A stretch of DNA of 64,000 bases, taken from contig JALIRH010000063.1 of NCBI GenBank assembly GCA_023055505.1, forward strand, positions 1,133,501-1,197,500, written 5' to 3'. The position numbers were made by a program, and so were the translations under genes. The notes under the pieces are model-generated. The model saw nothing but the letters and a program-made list of their open reading frames with translations, searched no databases and was not told where the DNA came from. This DNA is from Callipepla californica brunnescens. Lineage: Eukaryota > Chordata > Aves > Galliformes > Odontophoridae. This document shows, piece after piece, positions 1 through 12,000 of the stretch. Numbering within the stretch: position 1 is the first letter of the stretch; each line of letters starts with the position of its first letter.

Positions 1-78
1 GCAGTTATTCCAACTTGGAGAAATTTAACAACTTTGGATATGAGTCACAATAACATCTCTCAAATTGATGATTCAGTG
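1..78 (+). CDS. NISCH: NISCH visible exon 1 (LRR)
   Basis: The exon encodes a leucine-rich-repeat segment including [15 protein letters not shown] and ends in phase 0 before GTAAGA at 79. Its left border is uncertain: the window opens on GCAG, which could be coding or an acceptor. Confidence 0.88.
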
Positions 79-3000
79 GTAAGAAATATTTCATTTTTGA
101 AAAAGTAATTTGCTCAATAAGTAATTGTTTCATGAACACTGACTTCTTGAAGCATGTTCGTGTTTTGTTTTACAACTCCTCTTAGGCTGAACTTCAGTGT
201 CATTAAGGCTGAAACTTCCTATTTTTAAACTTGTGGCTTGCTTGATATCAAAACAGTATATGAAGAGCATGGAAACTGGATTAAGTATTTTTGTCAGTCC
301 CTTAGTTTTATGTTTGATAAATCATCTCTTAAGGAGAAAAAAAATAACATTGGCTTTCACCACAAGAACATGTGTCAAAAATGAACATAGGTTGTTGTTT
401 TTTTTTTTTTTTTAAACTTTTACTACTCCTGTGAAGAAGGAAATAACTCAGCTAGAGATGCAATGCAGTTGTCTTGTTCAGAATGTTTTGTGTTACTGTT
501 TTTTGTAAGATCCATTTTCAGTTCTTTTGCTGCACTATGTAGTAACTTTTTTTTTTTTGAAGCAAATGCTGAAGGATTGTGCGCAGGATGGTAGTTTTAC
601 CTTTTCCTTATCATCAGCTTGTAGTGAAACAAATCTGTCCTGATTTATGAACTGAAGTGTTTCATTATAGGCATTTTTCTCTCATTTTCTAGAAGTTAAT
701 TCCAAAGATTGAATTCCTGGATTTGAGTCACAATGGAGTGTCACTAGTAGAAAACTTACAGGTAAATGATGCTTTTGAAGGTCAGTTTTTCTCTTCAGAC
801 TTCTTAGAGAATAGAAATATTTTCTTCAGAGATCTATTGCTCATTTTCTTACGGAAAATGGTTTAAGCTCAAGTTGCTTATCACTTGTAACATCCAAATA
901 CAGAATTTCTTACTTGCGCTGTATACTTTAATTCCTTTAACAGTGTTGCATTCATTGCAGCTATTTCTGTATGTCAGTATTTAGCAGCTGAAGGGATTTC
1001 CTTTTGACAAGCTTAAACCTATGTCCAGCATGAAAAATTCTATTGGACAAGAAATGAGCAAGCTGTAATGGTGTTCCTGGTATTGTCAAATTTTAATGTA
1101 TTGTGTGTGATGGATTTTCTTTATTTTTGTAGCATCTTTATAACCTTGTTCATCTGGACTTATCCTTCAACAAGCTCACATCGCTGGAAGGTGTTCACAC
1201 AAAACTAGGAAACATCAAAACTCTGAATTTAGCAGGAAATCAGCTGGAAAGTCTGTATGGTCTTAACAAACTTTACTCATTGGTCAACTTGGATCTCAGC
1301 AGTAACAAAATAGAGCAGGTAACTGTTGATTTTCAGTACCAAACTGAATTGTTCTTTGGAACAAACAGTTCCTTTTAGTGGGAGAAACTGCAAATAAATC
1401 AAACTGTAATTACTGTAATTATTTTTTTGCCTGATATCATGTGTTCTGACTTGGGCAAAAAATGCTCAGTGGGTATGCTGATTTTCCTTTATCTGATTTG
1501 TGTTAATTTATTCATAAACTTCCAGATTGATGAAGTAAAAAATATAGGAGGCCTCCCATGCTTAGAAAAGGTGGTCTTATCCAGCAATCCATTGAGCATC
1601 ATCCCTGATTACCGGACCAAAGTACTTGCTCAGTTTGGGGACAGGGCCTCTGAGGTAAGCCACAGTGTACTTCTTCCTTTGAAGCTGGCACCTTAAAAAA
1701 GCTTTTTTTAAAGCATGGAAGTAAAGCGGTGTGAATGTTACCTCAGCTGAATAAAGAAATTGAGGTGTTGGAGCAGGTCCAGAGGAAGACGAAGATCATC
1801 AGATGGCTGGAGCACCTCTTCTACTAAGAAAGGCTAGAGGTGTTCAGCGTGGAGAAGAGGAGAAGGCTTACTGCAGCCTTCCAGTGCTAATAAGGAGCTT
1901 ATAAGGAAGTGGGGGATGGAGCTTGACTTTCTGTATGATCTGCTAGTGAATAGGACAGGGAAGAATGGTTTTAAAATTAAAGGGAGGAGACTTAGGTAAT
2001 ACGTTAAGAGGAAATTCTTTACTCAGAGCGCAGTGAGGCTCTGGCACTGCTGCCCAGAGCTGTGGGCCTCCCATCCCTGGAGGTGTTCAAGTCCGTGCTG
2101 GATGGGTCTCTGGGCAACCTGAACTGGTGGGTGGCAGTCAGCCCATGGCAGGGGGTTTGGAACTAGGTGATCATGGAATCGTTAAGGTTGGAAAAGACCA
2201 CTGGGATTATCAAGTCCAGTTATCAGCCCATCAGCACCATGCCTGGTTAAACCATGTCTATAAATGCCACATCTCATTAAAGTCCCCTCCAACCCAAGCC
2301 ATTCTGTCATTCTCAGAGTCTAAAATCTGGTGGATTTTTAGTGTGAATTGGAAAAGGTCTTCAGAGGACAAAAGAATACTGGTACTATTAGTGGTACTAT
2401 TCTACCATACTCCTGGATCTGAATGAAATTTTACTGCCTTCGTTGGATTAAAAAACGCTAAGTTAATTTTGAAACAGTATCAGCTTGGAGCAAGGTCAAG
2501 TGTGAATTTTTTTTTTGCATCTAATGTTTATTGAAGATGCATGTAATTTGCATTAAGCTGAGATAATTTTTTATTATTAAAATAAATTGTAAAGCTGCTT
2601 TGTTTTTTGTTTTAGATATTTTTTTCATTTTTTTTCAGGTTTGTTTGGATAATACTGTTACTACAGAAAAGGAACTAGACACTGTCGAAGTCCTAAAAGC
2701 TATACAAAAGTCAAAGGAAGTGAAGTACAAACTGAGCAACTCTGATAAAAAGGTAAGTTTGAGCAGTGCTGAGTGAAGCAAGTAAAATGTGCTGCTTATG
2801 AAGTTTATTGTTTTAAACTTACTAATACAAATTAGGTCTGAGGGGAATTCATTCAGTTTTTTCTGCAACTTTTGAGTTTTTATTTTCTTTGCTTGTGCTT
2901 TAATGTGGTTATGAACTTGTAACGTTACCTCTTAGTTTTCAACTGCAGTAATTATGTGACCTTCCTTTTTATGTTGATCTGGGAGAGAGGAAGTTGGAAG

Positions 3001-6000
3001 AAAAGATAGGGTAACTTAATAGTGTTCTCTGTTAATGTTCATTTTACCCTTAAGTTGATTTTACACTTAGACAAGTAAGGGTATTGCAAAGATGTAATTT
3101 TACTGCTTCTGCTGATGGGTACTAAGATGATATTCTCAAACATATTGTTCTTGTGGATGTTTAGAGGTGGGAAAGAATCAAGAACCTGAATCCTCTTTAC
3201 ATTCTCACACATTCGTGTGCTATTTAGCTAGTCGATCTTGTTTTGGTATTAAAATTAACAGAACGTGTTCTGTCCCTGCAGTAGAATTCCTGTTTTTATT
3301 CCTTTATGCTTTATAAATCTCACTGATAATTTTTGTCAGAAAATAAAACGATGAAAATTACTTCTCAGAGTAATTTCGAAGTATTATTTTGCTAAGAATA
3401 TGAATAACAAACTTCAGTGGATATGACAGAAGGTCACAAAAAAGCTGACATTGGCTTGCTTTTACTAAAATTGAATAAGCTTGTATAGACTAAGTTTAGG
3501 TTCTAGTGTTGTTTTTTTTTTTGTTGTTGTTGTTTTTTCTTTAATCACTGCATTTCTTTATTAGATCAGTGAGGACTTCAGGCTCACTGCTGCCAGTTCC
3601 AAATCAAACTGTTCTTCCCTTACTGTTCGTCCTTCCTCTCCCTCTCTGCCTCATCCTGTCAGCTCCAGCCAAGGTAATCATGTATGTATCGTGCTGCTGG
3701 GCTGAGCCTCTTGGTTCTGCTTTTTTAGGCTGCATTGATATACATGAAAATTATATGTGTGGATATAGGGCTTAAAACAAAAATGAAATGGCTTGGTAGT
3801 GTTGGCTTAGAAGTTGGAAGTTGCATGTGAATCAGCAAAGTTGACCTGTTTGCTGCAGTGCTGATTATCTGTGCTGGAAGTTTGGGTTCGGGACTTCTTA
3901 CTGTTTCATCCTAGAGAAATCAATGGAGGACTGTAGATCTCTTTTGCAGTTTAGGTATGTCCAAGCTTCGTAGTGGAAAACTGACATGTATAGGCATGGT
4001 CTGAAATTGCTTATCTTAGCTGTGCTTGGTCTGTGAAATGTGTGTTGAAGGAGCTTCTTTTTTTTTTTTTTTCTTTTTTCCTTCCCCAAAGAGCTGCATT
4101 TCATCAGTCAACTTGAGGGAAGACAGAAAAAGGAAAAGGTAGAGAAAGGGCTGTTGTGAGATCAGTGGTTCAGACTGAGCCTGTGATTTCAGCACTTCAG
4201 TAGTGCTTCACTACTTGCTCATCTTACCCAAAAATTACTTTTGCTGTCTCTTTTGAAAAGGAGTTCCTTTTGCATTAGGAACTTAAAAGAATGGCATTTT
4301 GTCTTTTGCAGAAGCCTGTGGCTTTCTGAGAAGTTTTTGGGGGGCATTTACAGTGCAGTACAAAATGAGTGGTGGGAGAAGACTTATTCTGAAGAGATGG
4401 GAGTATATTCACAGTAAACGTCTTAATGAAACTTTACTTTTTCCAAAAAACTGATGGCTTGGTGAATATGAGAGAAACATGCCTGAAAAGCTACTTTATT
4501 TGCCTTTCTAACTGTTCTTGGTAATTTTTCATTTGCGGATAAAAGGCTGACAGTTCTTCCAAAATGGCGTGGGAAGTACTTATTAAGGATAACTTGAAGT
4601 TGTGCAGTTGAGCTAGATCTTTGAAGGTCCTTTCCAACTGAACTATTCAGTGCGTGCTTTGATATATTAAGTGTTTAAGTTACAGGATTGAGACAGTTTG
4701 CCTACATAATGACCTGCTATATTATACAGGGCTAAATGTAAACATATATGCAAGCAACAACTGTGACAGTTTCAGAATTTTTTTTCAACTGTCCTTTTCT
4801 ATGACATGTTTAAGAGCAAATGATTGTACAGAGGGGGAAAAAAGCATCTTCCTTTCCAAAATACTTCTGGAGTTTTATAGAAAATAATGTGTAAGATTGG
4901 TTTTGGTTTTTTTTGTTTTTTTTTTACTGCAATCTTCTTCATGAGGCTCCTTTAGTATATCTTAGGGAAGGCTGCTGTAAGTGTCAGGAAAATAAATGAG
5001 GGTCAGGCCAGGTTACTTTTCAACAATATAAATTTATTATTTTCTATGTATTTAGCTATCAAGGGTTGCTTTTAAAGCAGCGACCTTGAGAGATCTGTTT
5101 AAAAATTCTGAAATATGCTAAGCAATTAGTTTAACTGTTAGACCTTAAATCATGAGTGATAGAATTCCATTTCCTGATGTACTATTTCTATGAATTGTTT
5201 TCTCTGCAGTTTTTCTAGATACCATCTGTTTCCGTAAAATGTTATTCAAATTGAATGTCACTGGCAAATGGCTTATGGAAAAAAAGAAATACTTATAGGA
5301 AATAGGAAAGTAATGTTCTGTTTTTCCTGTCAATTTGAATTTTCTCCTTGCTAACGCAGTATTTTGTTCAAGTAAAAATACACCTTCTGTACTTCCTCTA
5401 TGAAAAAAGTTTGATATAATCTGATAAACCTTGCCATCAGTCCAGTAAGACACATGCAGGAGTTCTTATGCTCAGGCTAGAAAAACAAATCTGCTCTAAT
5501 TCTGCTGGTCTTACTTGCTCATTTAAGGTTTTGATCTGTTTGGCCCAGTGGTAATACTGAAAATTAATTTTCCATATTGCTTCAGTACAGTGCTTCAGGT
5601 ATCACAGGCAAAAATGTCAAATGTTCCTTTATACCCACTAATGATAAGCTTTACTGATACTCAACTTTGAACCCCTCAGGTTCTGAGTGGGGTAATAGTC
5701 GTCTTGAATGCCCTTAGAGTTTGGTTAACTTTCTGAAGGATTGGTACAGATATTTGTTCACTTGAAGCCTTCAGAAAATTCAGCGAATGTTGAAAAGTTG
5801 CCTAGAAGTGCTTTGCTGCAGTTTTTGACAGCAGAGCAATTGCTCGTGAAAACTGTGGGCTGCTTCTGACAAAACTATTTCTGTTAAGACTAAGTAATGT
5901 TAACCTGATCATAGACTCAGATAATAGCTTGAGTTGGAAGGGGCCTCAAGGATCATCAAGTACTAACCCCTTTCCACAGGCAGGATTGCCACCTGCTAGA

Positions 6001-9000
6001 TCAGATACTAGACCAGGTTGCCCAGGGCCCTATCCAGCCTGGCCTTAAACACCTCCAGGGATGGAACAGTCTGTTCCAGCACCTTGCCATTCTCTCAATA
6101 AAAACTTCCCTCTGACATCTAATCTAAATCTCTCTTCCTTTTGTTTGAAACCATTCTCCCTTGTCCTGTCACTATCTACCCATGTTTAATGTTGATTTCC
6201 CTCATGTTTCTAAATTCCCTTTAAATGTTGGAAGACTGCAGTGAGGTCTTCCTGCAGCCTTCTCTTTTCCAGGCCAAACAAACCTAGCTCCCTTAGCCTG
6301 TATTCATAGGAGCAGTGCTCCGGCCCTCTGAGCATCCTTGTGGTCCTCTGGACCCTCTCCGGTAGCTCCACATCTTTCCTCTGTTGGGAGCACCAGTCTT
6401 GGACACAGTACTCCTGCTGAGGCCTTATGAGTGCAGAGCAGAGGGGAACAGTCACCTTCCTCACCCTGCTAGTTGGTATTTGTGCAACTTTTATTCAACT
6501 TGTTTGACAGATAATGTTGGACATAAATTTTGGTTTCATTGCAGTAGTTTTAAGAGCAGTTTGTATCTGTTCTAGAAATAGTTTGTGAAGAAACAGTCCT
6601 AGCAAGCAGTTCATTGCAATTCAATGCATCGACTCCTACAGACCATACAGTTCCCCAGAGATGCTCTGAAAAACCAGATTCCAGATGTAAAAATCAGGTA
6701 ATTGCCGTTGCGGTATTTTAAGTCCTTTTGCAAGCTTTTCTGATATTAAACATCTTTTATCAAAATAATCTGTAGCACAGCTATCTTGATTCCCTTTCAG
6801 GGAAATGAGGCAGGGCAAGACCCTGGGGGAATGTCTTCCTTTGCCACCACTGTGGTCTTTATCAAAGTTCCTTTATCATTTGCCTTGCTTTGTAGTAGTT
6901 CGGTAGCTTTTAATTTGTAGTGTGCTGAAATAATATCTATCAGCCAGTTTGTATCTGTTCTAAAATCAGCAGCAGAGTCTATTCTTTACTACCTTAATTG
7001 AATATCCAACTTAAATTAGTGAAGTTAGTGTTTTAGGATCCTCACAGCAGAGCAACTGTGCCCATGAGTAAGGCAATCAGAACTTCACAGGGAGTTTGCT
7101 AGTTTTATAAAGCTGAAGCTAATGTTAACTTTGCTTTTCATGCCTGTTGCAGTCTGGCAGCAGCCATAAGTAGTTCCTGATGTTTTCTTCCTCTTCTTAG
7201 GCACCTGTCTCTCTATTGGAGTATGAAAGTGGTGGTAATACATGGTAAGCTATATAAGTTCTGGTTTCAATCTTCGTTAGTTTTTTGGTAACAACAATGG
7301 ATACTGCATTTTTAAAACATGGCCTTTATGGCAAAATTATTTTTTCAGGCACCTGTTCTTTGAACCCAAAGTGATTTCATTCTGTATAGAGTTTTTAGCC
7401 TTTGAGCCCTGAAATGCATTTGGGAGTTTCAAAAATAGCAATAGCTGTATTGTTAAACTTGAAGGATATATTTCCTGGGGGTGGGAAATTAAGGATGAAT
7501 AAACATTTTAGTCAAATACTCTCTGTGAAATTACACATTACCAGCCTTTAAAACCAGGGGCTGTATGCTTTTACAAGGATGTTCTAAAATATGCGCTGAC
7601 TTAAGTAACAGGAGTAAACCTCAGAGCTCTGACAAGCAGGACCATCAAGTGTAGATAGTTATAACTGGTTTTAAGCTCATGTTTGTACTTACTGTGTTGT
7701 GTTGTCTCTTTTAAAGTTTGGATCGTTCAGAGGAAGAATGCTTTACAGTGCCTGACCCCTCGAACACTGTCATCTTGCCTTTTAATTGCATGTCATACAC
7801 TGCCACGAACCAGGGTTTTACCCAGCATCTTTCTGCCTTGATAGCACAGACTGTGCAGAGATCACCCCCCTCCTTTACAAAGAATAAAGGAAGCCTCCCA
7901 GCTGATTCTAGAGCCACAGACAAAGAAGATGGATATTTTGAAATGGGACTTCATGAAGGAGATCAGACTTCTGAGTTCAACACTTCACAGATTCAGTTAG
8001 CTGACAGTGCAGCAGTGAAGAACACTGACATAGTCAAAATCCTCTGGAGTTTTTCTATTCATGTTTATAAAGAAGTAAGGCAGTTTGCTTCCTGTTTAGT
8101 TTTGGCAGATGATCTCCTAGCTGTGTTTGAGATTCCACCTCAGGAATTGAGAGGAAGCTGCCAGTATATTCCTTCTGCTTTGAAATTAGTACTGTGGTTT
8201 CCATATGCTGACCTAACAGAATTTGGTTTCCTCATGCCAGAAATCTGTTTAATGCTGAAGCTGAAAAACAGTGATAACTGCTTGTTTATTGTTTCAGACT
8301 CCCAGAATCTTCAAGACTTCTACTCCTGTTTGCATGCATGTCATTCTCAACACTGCGCATCAGTGTTACCAAGCTCCACAATGTACTGTGGAAGTGCAAA
8401 CCTCCAAGAGTTTCTCTGTCAGCTTATGAAATTGAATTGCATTTTATCAGAGGATGCGGAGATAAAAGGTTGTTTTCCAACATACCTTGTTTATGGGAAT
8501 AAAACCAGTGTTCAGAAAAGTTTGTTTCAACCAGAGTCAGCTGACAGTAACAGAGCAAGGTCAAAAAATGATTTGTGTTCTGCACTTTTTTCTTCAATAT
8601 GTAAATCATCTGGGCAATGTCCCTGTATGTTGTATCCCTGCTGGCTGTTTCTAACGCCCCAGCATTTGTACATAGTAAAGGTGGATTTCAGTATACTGCC
8701 AACTAAATGGAGAGGGACAGAAGACTTGAGAAGTGTTCTGAAGCTGAATAGTATTCCATTAGCATCAGTTGTGCTGCATCCAGCTCATGGGTCCATCCAG
8801 CAGAAGGGCTCATTTTTGGATGGGCACGTTCTGGAGTTACTTGTTGGATACAGATTCATTACAGCAGTGTTTGTTCTACCTCATGAAAAATTCCACTTCT
8901 TAAGAGTCTACAGCCTTTTAAGGACACTTCTAAAGAATGTTAAGACTATTATTATTTTCAAAGCTTCAAATAAATCAGATGCTGCAAGAAATCACATCTT

Positions 9001-12000
9001 GGAGTCAAACAGACATGGTCAGTCAGCAAGGTAACAATTCCTGTGAAAGGTTTGTTGCACAGTGTTGAAGTTAATGTGGCCTAGCCACTGTTTGCAGTTG
9101 TCATTGTAATTGATTTTGGCCTGTTGTATTGATAAAGTACATTTTCATTCTGCTTGTCTTTACTGTGTGTGGATGGTTATCCTGGGCTGTACCTGTACAG
9201 GTACAGTTTCTTCACTGTTTTATGGTTGCAGCTTAAAATGTACTTTCTTATGGAAGGAGATTTCTTATTTCAGGTGCTTTCAGGCTGATGACATGACTAA
9301 ATAGACAGCAGTGCTCAATAGAGTTCATTTAGAGTGAACTATTAAGAGTAGAAGTTGCCTGTTCATAGTTGTTACGTAGTGGAAGAGCTGTAGATTTGCT
9401 TGAATTTTGATGGACGTTTTCTGGATCTTGTCTGTCTCCTAGCTTTTACAAGCCTCACCTGACTCTGTCATCTTTATATCCATCTGAATTTCTTATTCAG
9501 AAGATTACAGAAGATAACCAGATTCCAGGTCACCTTCATGTTTCTGTGTCTCTGCAGTATGTGGCTGGGCTTAAAGGAAACGCCCTAGTTGAATTTTTCC
9601 ATGGCAACATTGCAGAGGTATTGCATCTAGCCTGGCTAAATAAAAAAAATGCCTTGTGACATTTCGGTATTAGATACGTTTATGTTAGTTTTTTAATATT
9701 AATTTAAATTTAAAAACAAAACAAAACAGTTTTCTATAATCAAACTTAGGTTATCCCAGACTAGGAAGCGTTTTGATCAAAAACTTGTGCAATTGACTGT
9801 CACTGCTGCAGTAATCATGGTCCTGGCAGGCATGTTTTGCCTTCAGGATTCTTGGTGCAGAGCAGGAGTGTGTTCTAGTGTATGTTTTGAAAATGTGATT
9901 ACTCCAAGAATGTTCCTATTTTTCTTTTAAAGTGATTGAATGGAAGAATCACTAGAATGGAATTGTATTTTGAGGTAGTGCCTAGCTAAATTAATGTCCT
10001 GTCCTTGAGCGTTGTGTGCATGAATGCAACACAGCATGTTGTATGGTGGTAAAGGGACTCCAGAAATGTGAGTAGATCTGTAATTCAGGAATAAAGTTTA
10101 TAGGTTGTGTGGGGAGTGGAATTTAAATCTTTCTCTAACTTAAGTACATGTGTTGGCTGGAATTGCTGAGTTGGCATTTGAAGTTGTAAAAGACTACAAT
10201 CCTACTACAGATAAGAATTGAAAAAATTTATTGAGAAATAATCACTTTTTAATTGTTAGTCTTTTTCCAGCCTCTTAAAATAAGCACACTTTTGAAGTTT
10301 GCTTGTCTTTGAACAATGAAGAGTTGAGGAAGAAAAGTAATTGAGCTAGAAGCTGGGAAGCTGCATATCTAGAACAGGAGCTGTTGTGATGAGCTGTGCT
10401 TCCATCCATCTTAAGGACCTTTATATCCAAATGCTGAGTAGCATGCGAAGGCTTGCTAGCCTTGAGGTGTAGGAGACACTACTCATCTATTTATAAAATC
10501 GTCTCTCCTAGGAAGTCTCTTGTGCACTAGGTAGATGCTTTTCTTTTCTCTCCCCCGGGAAATTGGAATAATCAGACTATGACAGAAACCATTTTCTCTC
10601 TAAAACAAAGATATTTTCAGCAGGCAACTATCATAGCTGCATTTAGCAGCAAGAGGTGAACTTGTGCTCTGATTTTAGTAAGTTGCGATGTATCAGATTT
10701 GGAAACAGTTTTTCTAGTAATCTAAACTTGCCTCTGGGATGATGAAGCTGTCTGGAAGATTGGTTTGCAAGTTAAATTTGTTAAATACAATTTACATCTT
10801 AGGTGGAAAATGAAGAGTTGAGGCACCTCATGTGGTCTTCAGTTCTGTTTTACAAAACTCCCAGCGCAGAAGTGATAGCTTGTGTGCTTCTCTCAACGAA
10901 AGCTATTTACTTTCTGTTGGATGATACTTTCAATCATGCTGATGAGCATCAATCAGGTAAAACAGCTACCAACTTTGATCCCTTAATAAGATTACAAGTT
11001 TAATCTGTGTCTACTGTTTGTATGGAGTTTACCAGTTTTGGCTGGTACTTCTGACTAAGGAAGAGTGGCGCAGTCAGACCTATGGAGAGTGCTTGTGTGG
11101 GGCTTTTAACTTTAAAAAGAAAGTAATATTAATAATCAGGTTTCTGGTCTTGAGTCGTGGCTAATTTTCAAACCCTTTTGTGCAGTTGTGTCTAGGCTTC
11201 TTTCGGATGTCATTTGATAGTCTTCAGCATCACCTGGGCAGTTAAAGGACCTGTCCATAGGCAAAATAGTGAAAAAAAGATAATGAAAATTACTGTATAT
11301 TCTACTTGTGCTAGTGGTTCATAAGTGCTGTTAGTGGCTGACAAGTGGTATCTGCTGATTTAAATCAGAGTTGTAGTTAGTTCTTCAAGAAATGTTCTTT
11401 ACAAAGAAACTAGGTGCTTGGAAATTAACTGCTATTCTATCTTCCTTATTTACGCGTGATATATTTTTTTTCCTGAAAATTAAAATTAAAGCCATGGAAA
11501 GAAGTAGAAATGTTCTTGTTTGTTTATCTTTACCATACATTCAGCAGATTTTTGGGACCGAGAAAACTCAGATTGTGAAAATAACTCTTTCCACCTCTCG
11601 TGCTGCCTTGTGCTAAAGCTTAATGATCTGCAGTCAGTAAACATTGGCCTGTTTGACCAATACTTCAGAATTACTGGTGAGTACGTATTATGCTTTAAGT
11701 TTTTCCTTTTCTGTATCTTGCCTCAGATGGATTATTATCTTTGAGATAGAAGTGTTATTTTCACTTCTTTTTCTTAAAAGGAATTAATGTAATGGTGATC
11801 ATGATGTATAAATTGGCTTGCAACATCCTGTAATTGAGGTATATAGGAATCTTAATATCTTTGTATCTTAAAATTCTTAAGTTATTCTGTCCTAATGACA
11901 GATTAAAAGGAATTCCAGAAACAGTTCTGTTGCTTTGAGGCTTTGGTTTGCATTAAACTATAAGATATTGTTCACTGTGAAAAATTCATAGTTGATTGGT

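Larger units (their letters stand above)
3674..6575 (+). other. NISCH intron, about 2.9 kb
   Basis: This intron holds a short CR1 tip (about 4606-4650) and a CR1 copy in reverse orientation (5907-6470). No other gene, RNA or exon was recognised in it. Confidence 0.7.

Noticed and set aside
6210..6464. 84-codon minus-strand gene
   Set aside because: It is the C-terminal end of CR1 ORF2 in a truncated repeat copy.
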